Positions 37,969 to 47,904 are shown, counted from the stretch's first letter. The stretch is 64,000 bases of DNA from Paracidovorax avenae (GCF_040892545.1 NZ_CP156079.1:930001-994000), one strand, 5' to 3'. Notes: generated by a model not told the origin, from the sequence alone. Numbers and translations: made by a program.

Positions 37969-38616
37969 ATGCCTGCCGATTCTGCGCCCATGAACCTGAC
38001 GCACCACTTCCTGATCGCCATGCCGGGGCTGGAAGACGAGTCGTTTGCCCGCAGCGTCGTGTACCTGTGCGAGCACAGCGAGCGCGGCGCGCTCGGGCTC
38101 ATCATCAACAAGCCGTCCGACCTCAGCCTCAAGGGCCTGTTCGACAAGGTGGACCTGTCGCTGCGGCGCGAAGACCTGTCGCTCGAGCCGGTGTTCCGCG
38201 GCGGCCCGGTCCAGACGGAGCGCGGTTTCGTGCTGCACGAGGCCATGGGCCCTTCCACGGGAGGCGACAAGCCCTCCGCGGGCGACGGCGGCGCGCAGGG
38301 CGAAGGCGAGGGCGCGGAGGAGTCCGCCTACGCCTCCACCATGTCCATTCCCGGCGGGCTGGAGATGACCACGAGCAAGGACGTGCTCGAGGCCCTGTCC
38401 ACCGGCGCCGGCCCGCGGCGCGTGCTGGTCACCCTCGGCTATTCCTCGTGGGGCGAAGGCCAGCTCGAGTCGGAACTGGCAGAGAACAGCTGGCTCACCG
38501 TGGGGGCCGACCTGTCCGTGATCTTCGACACGCCCGTGGGCCAGCGCTACGACCGGGCCCTCGCCCTGCTGGGGCTGCAGTCCTGGATGCTCTCGCCCGA
38601 GGCGGGCCACGCATGA
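37969..38616 (+). CDS. yqgE: YqgE/AlgH-family protein (UPF0301)
   Basis: A 215-residue protein with MNLTHHFLIAMPGLEDESFA, then VVYLCEHSERGALGLIINKP, PVFRGGPVQ and LGYSSWGEGQLESEL, all UPF0301 hallmarks. The molecular function is unknown; in Pseudomonas AlgH affects alginate expression. A Gly/Glu-rich insert (GDKPSAGDGGAQGEGEG, about residues 98-114) lies in a loop. An alternative start is the internal ATG at 37990: a -10-like TAAAAT at 37957-37962 would place the transcript start near 37969, favouring the shorter form. The last bases overlap ruvX. Confidence 0.9.
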   Translation: MPADSAPMNLTHHFLIAMPGLEDESFARSVVYLCEHSERGALGLIINKPSDLSLKGLFDKVDLSLRREDLSLEPVFRGGPVQTERGFVLHEAMGPSTGGDKPSAGDGGAQGEGEGAEESAYASTMSIPGGLEMTTSKDVLEALSTGAGPRRVLVTLGYSSWGEGQLESELAENSWLTVGADLSVIFDTPVGQRYDRALALLGLQSWMLSPEAGHA

Positions 38617-39065
38617 GCGGTCCCATGCCGGACCCCCTGCCTGCCGCTCCCGCCGCCGCATCCCCCGCCGTTCCGGCGCATCTCCAATCCTTCCTGGCCT
38701 TCGATTTCGGCGCCAAGCGCACCGGGGTCGCGGTGGGCTCGCGGCTGCTGCGCACCGCCAGCCCGCAGGCCACGATCCGCGCCGAAGGGGCGGATGCGCG
38801 CTTCGCCGCCGTGGCCGAACGGCTGCGCGAGTGGCAGCCCGATGCGCTCGTCGTCGGCGTGCCGTACCACCCCGACGGTGCCGCGCACGAGAACACCGCG
38901 CGCGCGCTGAAATTCGCCCGGCAGCTGCGCGGGCGCTTCGGCCTGCCGGTGTTCGAGGTGGACGAGCGCTACAGCACCACCGAGGCCCATGCGGGCGGCG
39001 CGAAAGATGCCGATGCCGCATCGGCCTGCATCATCCTGGAGCAGTTCTTGAGGCAACTTCCATGA
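38613..39065 (+). CDS. ruvX: Holliday-junction resolvase-like RNase YqgF/RuvX
   Basis: A 150-residue RNase H-fold protein. FLAFDFGAKRTGVAVGSRLL carries the first catalytic Asp. ALVVGVPYHPDG, the VFEVDERYSTTEA segment and the late Asp in AGGAKDADAASACIIL follow. The family processes the 5' end of pre-16S rRNA. A non-conserved Pro/Ala leader of about 25 residues precedes the domain. ATGA overlap with yqgE and 4-base overlap with pyrR indicate tight coupling. Confidence 0.92.
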   Translation: MSGPMPDPLPAAPAAASPAVPAHLQSFLAFDFGAKRTGVAVGSRLLRTASPQATIRAEGADARFAAVAERLREWQPDALVVGVPYHPDGAAHENTARALKFARQLRGRFGLPVFEVDERYSTTEAHAGGAKDADAASACIILEQFLRQLP

Positions 39066-39586
39066 CTCCGACGCCAACTTCCGCCCCGCCCGGGGCCCTC
39101 ACCCTCGATGCCGAGGCGCTCTACCGCGAACTGCTGTCCGGCGTGCGCGCGTTGCGCACCCCGCAGACGCATCTGGCCGGCATCGCGTCCGGCGGCGCCT
39201 GGCTGGCCGAGCGCCTGCAGCAGGACCTGGGCCTGCCGGGCGAGGCCGGCGTGCTGTCGTCGGCGCTGCACCGCGACGACTTCTCCCAGCGCGGCATGGC
39301 CGCCAGCGCCCAGACCCGCCTGGGCTTCGAGGTGAACGGCGCCGACATCCTGCTGCTGGACGACGTGCTCTACACGGGCCGCACCATCCGCGCGGTGCTC
39401 AACGAACTGTTCGACTACGGGCGCCCGGCGCGCGTGCGCCTCGCCGTGCTGGTGGACCGGGGCGGCCGGGAGCTGCCCGTGCAGGCCGAGTTCGCCGCGG
39501 CGCGCGTGGCGCTTCCCGCCACGCAGTCCCTCGCGCTGGCCCGTGCGGACGGCGGCGCCTTCCACTTCCACGTCCAGGAGGCCTGA
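39062..39586 (+). CDS. pyrR: PyrR: uracil phosphoribosyltransferase / pyr operon regulator homologue
   Basis: A 174-residue phosphoribosyltransferase with the PRPP-binding loop [20 protein letters not shown] and the PyrR-type [13 protein letters not shown] and ALHRDDFSQ. In Gram-positives PyrR attenuates pyr mRNA. In beta- and gammaproteobacteria the homologue has UPRTase activity and a regulatory role is less clear. I see no antiterminator/terminator pair between pyrR and pyrB (4-base gap), arguing against attenuation at that point. Confidence 0.88.
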   Translation: MTPTPTSAPPGALTLDAEALYRELLSGVRALRTPQTHLAGIASGGAWLAERLQQDLGLPGEAGVLSSALHRDDFSQRGMAASAQTRLGFEVNGADILLLDDVLYTGRTIRAVLNELFDYGRPARVRLAVLVDRGGRELPVQAEFAAARVALPATQSLALARADGGAFHFHVQEA

Positions 39587-39590
39587 CGCC

Positions 39591-40553
39591 GTGCTCTCCA
39601 AGCGCAACCCCCAGCTCAACCGCAACGGCGAGTTGATCCACCTGCTGTCGATCGAAGGCCTGCCCCGCAGCATCGTCACGCACATCCTCGATACGGCGGC
39701 GAACTTCGTGTCGGTGAACGACCGCGAGGTGAAGAAGGTGCCGCTGCTGCGCGGCAAGAGCGTGTTCAACCTGTTCTTCGAGAACAGCACGCGCACCCGC
39801 ACGACCTTCGAGATCGCTGCCAAGCGCCTGTCGGCCGACGTGCTCAACCTCGACATCGCGCGCTCGTCCGCCAGCAAGGGCGAATCGCTGCTGGACACCA
39901 TCGCCAACCTCTCGGCGATGGCGGCGGACCTGTTCGTGGTGCGGCACAGCGAGTCGGGCGCGCCCTACCTGATCGCGCAGCACGTGGCGCCCCACGTCCA
40001 CGTCATCAACGCGGGCGACGGCCGGCATGCGCACCCCACGCAGGGGCTGCTCGACATGTACACCATCCGCCACTACAAGAAGGATTTCTCCAACCTCACG
40101 GTGGCGATCGTGGGCGACGTGCTGCATTCGCGCGTGGCACGCTCGGACATCCACGGCCTGACCACCCTGGGCTGCCCCGAGGTGCGCGTGGTGGGCCCGC
40201 GCACCCTGGTGCCCGGGGACCTCTCCCACATGGGCGTGCGCGTGTGCCACACGCTGGAAGAGGGCATCAGGGACGCCGACGTGGTCATCATGCTGCGCCT
40301 GCAGAACGAGCGCATGAGCGGCGCGCTGCTGCCTTCCAGCCAGGAATATTTCAAGAGCTTCGGCCTTACCCCCGAGAAGCTGCGCCTGGCCAAGCCCGAC
40401 GCCATCGTCATGCACCCCGGGCCGATCAACCGCGGGGTGGAGATCGACTCCGCCGTGGTCGATGGGCCGCAGGCCGTGATCCTGCCCCAGGTGACTTTCG
40501 GCATCGCCGTGCGCATGGCCGTGATGTCCATCGTGGCGGGGAATGAGGCTTAA
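39591..40553 (+). CDS. pyrB: Aspartate carbamoyltransferase catalytic subunit
   Basis: A 320-residue enzyme joining carbamoyl phosphate and aspartate, the first committed pyrimidine step. The carbamoyl-phosphate site [25 protein letters not shown] and [11 protein letters not shown] are intact. I chose the GTG at 39591, with CAGGAGG 10 bases upstream, over the out-of-family extension to 39543. It sits 3 bases before the non-catalytic dihydroorotase gene. This matches the Pseudomonas pyrB-pyrC' pair, whose products form one dodecameric complex. Confidence 0.95.
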   Translation: MLSKRNPQLNRNGELIHLLSIEGLPRSIVTHILDTAANFVSVNDREVKKVPLLRGKSVFNLFFENSTRTRTTFEIAAKRLSADVLNLDIARSSASKGESLLDTIANLSAMAADLFVVRHSESGAPYLIAQHVAPHVHVINAGDGRHAHPTQGLLDMYTIRHYKKDFSNLTVAIVGDVLHSRVARSDIHGLTTLGCPEVRVVGPRTLVPGDLSHMGVRVCHTLEEGIRDADVVIMLRLQNERMSGALLPSSQEYFKSFGLTPEKLRLAKPDAIVMHPGPINRGVEIDSAVVDGPQAVILPQVTFGIAVRMAVMSIVAGNEA

Positions 40554-40556
40554 ACG

Positions 40557-41852
40557 ATGAAGATACTGATCCAGAACGGCCGGGTGATCGATCCGGCGAG
40601 CGGGTTCGACAAGACCGTCGACGTGGCCGTCGCCGCGGGGCGGGTGATCGCGGTCGGCCGCGCGCCACAGGACTTCCATCCGGCGCGCACGATCGACGCC
40701 ACGGGCTGCGTCGTGCTGCCGGGGCTGGTGGACCTCGCTGCCCGCCTGCGCGAGCCCGGGCACGAGCACGAGGGCATGCTGGAGTCCGAGATGGCCGCGG
40801 CCGTGGCCGGCGGCGTCACCAGCCTCGTGTGCCCGCCGGATACCGATCCGGTGCTCGACGAGCCCGGCCTCGTGGAGATGCTCAAGTTCCGCGCCGAGAA
40901 GCTCCACAGGGCGCGCCTCTTCCCCCTGGGCGCGCTCACGCGGGGCCTGGCCGGCGACGTGCTGACCGAGATGGCGGAGCTCACCGAATCCGGCTGCGTC
41001 GGATTCGGCCAGGCCGACGTGGCGCTCGCAAGCACCCAGGTGCTGCAGCGCGCGCTGCAGTACGCCGCCACCTATGGCTACACGGTCTGGCTGCGGCCGC
41101 AGGAGCTGCACCTGGGCAAGGGTGTGGCCGCCAGCGGCCCGCTCGCGACACGCCTGGGCCTCTCGGGCATTCCCGTGGCGGCCGAGACCATCGCGCTGCA
41201 CACCATCTTCGAACTGCTCAAGCCCATCGGCGCGCGCGTGCACCTGTGCCGCCTCTCCAGCGCGGCAGGCGTGCAGCTCGTGCGGCAGGCGAAGGCAGAG
41301 GGCCTGAAGGTCACCTGCGATGTGAGCATCAACTCGTTGCTGCTCACCGACACCGATATCGGGTATTTCGACAGCCGCGCCCGCCTGTCGCCGCCGCTGC
41401 GCCAGCAGCGCGACCGCGACGCCCTGCTGGCCGCGCTCGCCGACGGCACCATCGATGCGCTGGTCTCCGACCACACGCCGGTGGACGAGGACGCCAAGAC
41501 GCTGCCCTTCGCCGAAGCCGAGCCCGGCGCCACGGGGCTGGAGTTGCTGGCGAGCATCGCGCTCAAGTGGTCGCGCGACCACGGCGTGCCGCTGGACCAG
41601 GCCTTCGCCAGGGTGACTTCCGAGCCTGCCCGCGTGCTGGGTTCCGCACTCGGCACCTTCGCCGCCAGCGCCGGCCGGCTCGTGGAGGGCGGCGTGGCCG
41701 ACCTCTGCGTGTTCGATCCCCAGGCCGCCTGGACCGTGGAGCCCGGGGCGCTGCGCAGCCAGGGGCTGCATACGCCTTTCTCGGGCTACGAGCTGCCGGG
41801 CCGCGTGCGCTGGACGCTGGTGGGCGGCATCGTCGCGTTCGAGCGCGCCTGA
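40557..41852 (+). CDS. pyrX: PyrC'/PyrX: dihydroorotase homologue lacking the metal-binding HxH
   Basis: A 431-residue amidohydrolase-fold protein of the class I dihydroorotase family. The expected metal motif D-x-H-x-H-x-R-E-P-G near residue 60 reads DLAARLREPG, so both zinc histidines are lost. Later family blocks (VSDHTPVDEDAKTLPF, AEPGATGLELL) remain. In Pseudomonas the equivalent pyrC' product is catalytically dead but needed to assemble aspartate transcarbamoylase. The same structural role with PyrB is inferred here; a working PyrC must lie elsewhere. The stop overlaps the plsC start. Confidence 0.88.
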   Translation: MKILIQNGRVIDPASGFDKTVDVAVAAGRVIAVGRAPQDFHPARTIDATGCVVLPGLVDLAARLREPGHEHEGMLESEMAAAVAGGVTSLVCPPDTDPVLDEPGLVEMLKFRAEKLHRARLFPLGALTRGLAGDVLTEMAELTESGCVGFGQADVALASTQVLQRALQYAATYGYTVWLRPQELHLGKGVAASGPLATRLGLSGIPVAAETIALHTIFELLKPIGARVHLCRLSSAAGVQLVRQAKAEGLKVTCDVSINSLLLTDTDIGYFDSRARLSPPLRQQRDRDALLAALADGTIDALVSDHTPVDEDAKTLPFAEAEPGATGLELLASIALKWSRDHGVPLDQAFARVTSEPARVLGSALGTFAASAGRLVEGGVADLCVFDPQAAWTVEPGALRSQGLHTPFSGYELPGRVRWTLVGGIVAFERA

Positions 41853-42589
41853 TGCGCTCGCTGCGCGCGGTGGCGCGCCTGATGCGGCTCCTCGCGCACA
41901 TCCTGGCGGGGCTGGCCACGGTGCTGCTGCGATTCCCCCGCATGGGGCCGGACGAGCAGCATGCGCGCGTGCAGGCCTGGTCGCGCGAGTTGCTCGCACG
42001 CATCGGCATCGACCTGGAGATACGGGGCACCCCGCCAGCGGCCGGGCCGGTGCTCCTGGTGGCCAACCACCTGTCCTGGCTCGACATCACCGTCATGCAC
42101 GCCGCCCGGCACTGCCGTTTCATCTCGAAATCGGACGTGGAGCGCTGGCCCGTCATCGGCCGGCTCGCCACGGCCGCGGGCACCCTCTACATCGAGCGCA
42201 ACACGCGCCGCGACGCCATGCGCATCGTGCGCCTCATGCAGGAAGCGCTGGCGCGCCGCGAGGTGCTGGGCGTGTTTCCCGAAGGGACGACGGGCGACGG
42301 CACCGAGTTGCTGCCGTTCCATGCGAACCTTTTGCAGGCAGCCGTGATGGCCGACGCGCCGGTGCAGCCCGTGGGCCTGCGCTTCGTCGACCGCGCCACG
42401 GGCCGGCCCAGTGCGGCCGCCCTCTATGTGGGCGACGACACCCTGTTGGCTTCGCTCTGGCGTGTGCTGTGCACCGACGGCCTCGTGGCCATCGTGCACT
42501 ACGGTCCGCCCCGGCACGCAGCGGGCCGCGACCGGCGCGCGTGGGCGGAAGACCTCCGGCAGGCCGTGGACGCACTGCGGCGGACCTGA
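41852..42589 (+). CDS. plsC: 1-acyl-sn-glycerol-3-phosphate acyltransferase
   Basis: A 245-residue membrane-associated acyltransferase with the catalytic NHLSWLD (HX4D) and the substrate motif FPEGTTGDG. An N-terminal hydrophobic anchor (LLAHILAGLATVLLRF) precedes the domain. It makes phosphatidate from lysophosphatidate. The ATG overlaps the pyrX stop by one base, making it the end of the yqgE-to-plsC run. It is convergent with the Lrp gene. Confidence 0.9.
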   Translation: MRSLRAVARLMRLLAHILAGLATVLLRFPRMGPDEQHARVQAWSRELLARIGIDLEIRGTPPAAGPVLLVANHLSWLDITVMHAARHCRFISKSDVERWPVIGRLATAAGTLYIERNTRRDAMRIVRLMQEALARREVLGVFPEGTTGDGTELLPFHANLLQAAVMADAPVQPVGLRFVDRATGRPSAAALYVGDDTLLASLWRVLCTDGLVAIVHYGPPRHAAGRDRRAWAEDLRQAVDALRRT

Positions 42590-42602
42590 ACGTTCCGCAG
42601 CC

Positions 42603-43076
42603 TCAGGACCGCGGCGACGGGCTGGAGGTACCCGCTGCGGGCCCGCCCAGGGGCGGCAGGCGGTTGGCCACCGGCATGGACCGCACGATGGACGTGCTCG
42701 TGCTTGCGTAGGGCGCGATCCTGCCCAGGCAGTGGTCCAGTTCCTCGATGCTCCGCAGGTGCAGGCGGCAGAAGAACGCGTCTTCTCCCGTGACCTTGTC
42801 GCACTGCACGATCTCCCCGATATCGTGGATCACCTGCTCGACCCGCGCGACCTCGCCGGGAAAGGGGCGCACCCGCACGATGGCGGAGATGGGAAAACCG
42901 ACGGCCTTGTGCGACAGCTGGATCGAGAATTTCTCTATCACGCCGCGCTCGACCAGCCGCTTGATCCGTTCCGCGCAACTGGGCTGTGACAACCCCACCC
43001 GTTCGCTGAGCGCCTTGACGGTGGTCTTGGCATTCTGGTGCAGTGCCACCAGCAGATTCCGATCGATGTTGTCCAT
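42603..43076 (-). CDS. Lrp/AsnC-family regulator, divergent from the dioxygenase-exporter pair
   Basis: A 157-residue protein. The N-terminal winged helix-turn-helix (DNIDRNLLVALHQNAKTTVK, recognition helix LSQPSCAERIKRL) precedes an AsnC/RAM ligand domain (ISAIVRVRPFPGEVARVEQV). Lrp-family proteins usually sense an amino acid and control genes for its use or efflux. The 254-bp divergent gap is AT-rich and carries a dyad. Control of the neighbouring dioxygenase and LysO exporter is strongly suggested by position. The last 25 residues are Pro/Ser-rich and not conserved. Confidence 0.88.
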   Translation of the reverse strand: MDNIDRNLLVALHQNAKTTVKALSERVGLSQPSCAERIKRLVERGVIEKFSIQLSHKAVGFPISAIVRVRPFPGEVARVEQVIHDIGEIVQCDKVTGEDAFFCRLHLRSIEELDHCLGRIAPYASTSTSIVRSMPVANRLPPLGGPAAGTSSPSPRS

Positions 43077-43082
43077 TTTAAA

Positions 43083-43113
43083 AAATTAGGCAAAGAATAA
43101 AAATTTCTAATTT
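43083..43113. promoter_or_regulatory. AT-rich dyad, candidate Lrp operator
   Basis: AAATTAG (43083-43089) and CTAATTT (43107-43113) form a perfect 7-base inverted repeat whose centres are 24 bases apart, in a stretch that is almost pure A/T. It begins 7 bases upstream of the Lrp start codon, a typical autoregulatory position. The rest of the 43077-43330 gap has no gene. It shows AACAATTT near 43225 as a possible -10 region for the plus-strand genes. Confidence 0.5.
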
Positions 43114-43330
43114 ATTTAGGGATTCGCACGATCGGGGCTTTCTTTGTCCATTTCCATGGACGGGCTGCCTCCGTAAAATCCCTCCCATTCCAGGCGGCGG
43201 AATATAAACGATAGCAGCCTCCGGAACAATTTCATGCCCATCCGGAATGGGGCATTGCGCGCAACGAATGGAGCGCCTCACTGGAGGCGGTTATCCGGGT
43301 TGCGTCGTTTATCAAAATAACGTGCATCCA

Positions 43331-44095
43331 ATGATCAAAAGTCAACTGAAAGAACTGGGTTATTGCCATTTCGTCCCGGAGATCGAATGCGATTCCCGTG
43401 AGCTGAGGGTTCTGCATCAGGAATTCGAGCAGCTCGAGCATGATCCCTATGCCCCTGCCGAAGTGAAGCGATTCCGGCGCTACGGGAACGGCGTCATCCT
43501 GCCGTGGACGCAAGAGGTGGGCATCCACTGGATTCCACCGGTCGAGGACGACTCCGGCACGCCGCGATCGGGCTATGACCAGGGTGGCAACAATCCCGAG
43601 CACCCCGATATCCGGTATTTCCATGCACTCGGAGACAGCGTGAAATCGACGGATTTCCTCTGCGATCTGGTCCGGCACGATTTCTCGCACACGTTCTGGT
43701 CGGAGATCGATCGCCGGTCGCCCATCTATTTCGGTGTCCACTTCGTGAAAATCCGGTCCGGCGCGGCATCGGATCTCGGCATCAGTTCGCCGGACTGCTT
43801 CCACCAGGACGGCGAGCCGTTCACATTCGCGCACTTGGTGCGAAGGACACAAAGCACGGCCGGAGGTGTCAATTACATCGGTACCGTGGAAGCGAGGGGT
43901 CTTCCTCTGGAGAAGGTCGCAGAAAAACAGATAATCGCGAGCTTCGAGCTCTCCCATTTCATGGAAAGCTTCGTGGTGCACGACCCCCGGGTTTCCCATT
44001 ATGTGACGCCGATACGCCGGGACGAGCGGATTTCGGGCGATGGAGAGCGCTGTGTTATTCTGATCGACTTTTCCAGAATGAGGCAGAGCCTGTAA
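43331..44095 (+). CDS. 2-oxoglutarate/Fe(II) amino-acid dioxygenase, isoleucine-hydroxylase (IDO) family
   Basis: A 254-residue double-stranded beta-helix oxygenase of the PF10014 type. The facial triad is visible: His158 and Asp160 in CFHQDGEPF, and His223 in HDPRVSHYVTPIRR. The 2-oxoglutarate arginine follows at 229/230. A LVRRTQSTAGG block also matches the family. Characterised relatives hydroxylate free L-Ile, Leu, Met or Thr. The true substrate is unknown. I chose ATG 43331; an in-frame start at 43247 adds 28 unlikely residues. The LysO-like exporter starts 3 bases later, and GC is below that of the surroundings. Confidence 0.82.
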   Translation: MIKSQLKELGYCHFVPEIECDSRELRVLHQEFEQLEHDPYAPAEVKRFRRYGNGVILPWTQEVGIHWIPPVEDDSGTPRSGYDQGGNNPEHPDIRYFHALGDSVKSTDFLCDLVRHDFSHTFWSEIDRRSPIYFGVHFVKIRSGAASDLGISSPDCFHQDGEPFTFAHLVRRTQSTAGGVNYIGTVEARGLPLEKVAEKQIIASFELSHFMESFVVHDPRVSHYVTPIRRDERISGDGERCVILIDFSRMRQSL

Positions 44096-44098
44096 GCC

Positions 44099-45013
44099 AT
44101 GGATGTCCTTCAGTCCCTGCTTCCCATCGTGATGGCGCTGGCCGGCGGTTTCGCCGTGGGCCGTTTCCTGCCGGAGAAAATCGGCTCCCTGCTGGTTCGG
44201 TGCATATTGCCGCTCGTATGGCTGCTGCTTTTCCTGATCGGCGCCGAGTTCGGCGAGGTCATCCTTTCCGCCCGGTCGGTCGGACAGGTGATCCGGTCCG
44301 CAGCGGTTTTCGCCGTGCTGACCACTTTGCTGCCTGCCGCGCTGATCTTCGCGGCGAAGGTGCGGGGCGCGGGGGCCCGGGAGGGACGCAGCGGCGGAAC
44401 GCATATGCAGGCGATCTGGCCTCCGCTGAAGGAGTGCTGCCTCGCACTGTCCATGGTGGTGCTCGGCAGCCTGTTCTTTCTCGCCAATGCGAACTTCATG
44501 GACGGCGCGTTTCCGCTGCCCTCCAGTTCCGCCGTCCTGATGGCGCTGATCGCCCTCGTGGGGATCGACCTGGCCCGGGTGAAGCTCAGTGCCCGGTGGT
44601 TCTCATGGCGGGTGTTGATGGTGCCCGGGCTGGTGGTGGTGGGGTCCTTCGCCGGTGCGATGGCCGCCTCCCTGCTCACCGGTGAAACCATGAGAACCTC
44701 CATGGCGCTGTCCAGCGGGTTCGGCTGGTTCACCCTGTCCGGCGTGATGGTGGGCAACCACCTGGGCCAGACCTACGGGACCATGGCGCTCATGATCGAC
44801 CTGTTCCGTGAATTGCTGGCGATCATCGCCCTCTACATGCTGGGCCGCTACCACCCGGCGGTGGGCATCGGCAGTGCCGGTGCCACCGCGCTGGATTCCA
44901 CGCTGCCGATCGTGAAACAGGCCTGCCATCCGGATGCGGTGCCGATGGCCCTGGTCAGCGGCTTCGTCCTCACCATTCTCGCGCCGGTGTTCATCGCCTT
45001 CTTCCTGTCGTGA
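44099..45013 (+). CDS. lysO: LysO-family amino-acid exporter (DUF340)
   Basis: A 304-residue membrane protein with about eight helices. The LysO/YbjE core is evident in MALSSGFGWFTLSGVMVGNH, then MIDLFRELLAII, and the signature GATALDSTLPIVKQACHPDA. E. coli LysO exports lysine and thialysine and is controlled by ArgR. Here the gene is coupled to an amino-acid dioxygenase (3-base spacing) under an Lrp-family regulator. The exported compound may therefore be a hydroxylated amino acid rather than lysine; that is inference. Confidence 0.85.
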   Translation: MDVLQSLLPIVMALAGGFAVGRFLPEKIGSLLVRCILPLVWLLLFLIGAEFGEVILSARSVGQVIRSAAVFAVLTTLLPAALIFAAKVRGAGAREGRSGGTHMQAIWPPLKECCLALSMVVLGSLFFLANANFMDGAFPLPSSSAVLMALIALVGIDLARVKLSARWFSWRVLMVPGLVVVGSFAGAMAASLLTGETMRTSMALSSGFGWFTLSGVMVGNHLGQTYGTMALMIDLFRELLAIIALYMLGRYHPAVGIGSAGATALDSTLPIVKQACHPDAVPMALVSGFVLTILAPVFIAFFLS

Positions 45014-45041
45014 GGCCGCTTCCGGCGCTGCCCGCGCCCGC

Positions 45042-46106
<1,065 letters not shown>

Positions 46107-46127
46107 GCGGGGATTCTAGAAGGGGCA

Positions 46128-47867
46128 ATGCGTAGAATTCGCATTTGCATCCAGGGCGGTGCCGCCCGGCCGCCGTGGGCAGCCCCGCCCGTTGCGGCCT
46201 TTTCCTTCCCGGCTTTCGTTTTTCCTCCCACCGCCTTGCGTTTCCTCCCCGCCCTGCGCGCCGTTCCGCTGCTGCTGCTCGCCTGCTTCCTCACCCTGCC
46301 GGTGCTGGCCGTGTTCGCGTCCTGGCTGCCGTGGGGGCATGGCGGCGCCGAGTCCCTCGCCATCCTGCGCGAGATGGCGGCCACGGTGCTGCCGGACTAC
46401 TTCGCCACCACCGTCTGGCTCGCGATCGCGGTGGGGGCGGGCGCTGCGCTGGTGGGAACGGCCACCGCGGCGGCAGTGACCCTTTTCGACTTCCGCGGAC
46501 GGCGCACGCTCGAGTGGCTGCTGCTGCTTCCGCTGGCCATGCCCGCCTACGTGACCGCGTATGCGTACACCGATTTCCTGCAGTTCAGCGGCCCGCTGCA
46601 GGTCTGGCTGCGCGCCACCTACGGCCTGGAGGGCCGGCTGCTGCCCGAGGTGCGCAGCCTGGGCGGGGCGGTGTGGGTGTTCGTCTTCTCGCTCTATCCC
46701 TATGTCTATCTGCTGGCGCGCACGGCGCTCGGCGAGCGTGCCGCCCACCTCATGGAAGCCGCTCGCCTGCTGGGTGCGCCGCTCGCGCGCCGCGTGCGCA
46801 CCGTGGCCCTGCCGCTGGCACGCCCCGCGGTGGCGGCGGGCGTGGCGCTGGCGTTGATGGAGACGCTGGCGGATTTCGGGGTCGCGAGCTACTTCGGCAT
46901 CCAGACCTTCACGACAGGCATCTACAAGGCCTGGCTGTCGATGGACAACCGCCTCGCGGCCGCGCAACTCGCCACCCTGCTGCTGGTGCTGGTGGTCGTG
47001 CTGCTGCAGCTGGAGCAGCGGGCACAGCGGCGCATGCGCTTTGCCACCAGCGGCGTGGGCCGCGCGGGCTCCGCCGAGGCCCAGCCCCAGCGGCTCGCGG
47101 GCTGGCGCTGCGTGGCCGCCTGGCTGGTGTGCGGGCTGCCGGTGGTGATGGGCTTCTTCGCGCCGGTGGCCTTCATGCTGCGCCCGCTGGCTGCGGACTG
47201 GTCCGTGCTGCCCTGGGGCCGGTTCGTGGAGTGGGCCGGCCACAGCGTGCGCCTGGGCGCCATCACCGCGGTCCTGGCCGTGGGCGTGGCGCTGGCGCTC
47301 GCCTTCGCCGTGCGGCGGCGCGCGGGTCGCCTGACGCGCGGTGTGGTGCAACTGGCCAGCGTGGGCTATGCCGTGCCGGGCGCGGTGATCGTCGTCGGCC
47401 TGCTGCTGCCCGTGGGCTGGCTCCAGGCCGCGGTGCCGGAATGGCGCGTGCCGGCACTGGTCACCGCCACGGCGGTGGGCATCATCTGGGCCTACCTCGT
47501 GCGCTTCTGCGCGGTGGCGCTGCAGTCGGTGCAGAGCGGCTACGCGCGCATCCCCGCCAGCCTCGACGACTCCGCGCGCATGCTTGGCACGGGAGGGCTG
47601 GGCCTGCTGGCGCGCGTGCACTGGCCGCTGCTGCGCCGCTCCACCGCGGCGGCGGCGCTCCTGGTGTTCGTGGACGTGATGAAGGAACTGCCCGCCACCA
47701 TGGTGCTGCGGCCCTTCAACAGCGACACGCTGGCCGTCGTCGCCTACCAGCTCGCGCGGGACGAGCGCCTGGGCGAGGCGGCCCTGCCGTCGCTCGCGCT
47801 GGTGGCCGTGGGGCTGGTGCCGGTCATCCTGCTGAGCCGCACGCTCCGCGCGTCCGGTGCGCGCTGA
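46128..47867 (+). CDS. fbpB: Ferric iron ABC transporter, fused double permease
   Basis: A 579-residue permease with two binding-protein-dependent transport domains of about six helices each. Each half has an EAA-type loop: MEAARLLGAPLARRVRTVAL in the first and DDSARMLGTGGLGLLARVHW in the second. This tandem layout is typical of FbpB. The start is doubtful: ATG 46128 has AGAAGGGG close by, but its first 36 residues look non-conserved. TTG 46236 would begin exactly at the first conserved membrane helix (543 residues) and leave room for divergent promoters. No FbpA receptor gene is adjacent. Confidence 0.87.
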   Translation: MRRIRICIQGGAARPPWAAPPVAAFSFPAFVFPPTALRFLPALRAVPLLLLACFLTLPVLAVFASWLPWGHGGAESLAILREMAATVLPDYFATTVWLAIAVGAGAALVGTATAAAVTLFDFRGRRTLEWLLLLPLAMPAYVTAYAYTDFLQFSGPLQVWLRATYGLEGRLLPEVRSLGGAVWVFVFSLYPYVYLLARTALGERAAHLMEAARLLGAPLARRVRTVALPLARPAVAAGVALALMETLADFGVASYFGIQTFTTGIYKAWLSMDNRLAAAQLATLLLVLVVVLLQLEQRAQRRMRFATSGVGRAGSAEAQPQRLAGWRCVAAWLVCGLPVVMGFFAPVAFMLRPLAADWSVLPWGRFVEWAGHSVRLGAITAVLAVGVALALAFAVRRRAGRLTRGVVQLASVGYAVPGAVIVVGLLLPVGWLQAAVPEWRVPALVTATAVGIIWAYLVRFCAVALQSVQSGYARIPASLDDSARMLGTGGLGLLARVHWPLLRRSTAAAALLVFVDVMKELPATMVLRPFNSDTLAVVAYQLARDERLGEAALPSLALVAVGLVPVILLSRTLRASGAR

Positions 47868-47904
47868 CATCCCGGCGCGCCGTCATGGGCCCTAGACTCG
47901 CGGC

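Noticed and set aside
39587..39590. PyrR-dependent attenuator before pyrB
   Set aside because: The gap between pyrR and pyrB is 4 bases, with no room for terminator and antiterminator.
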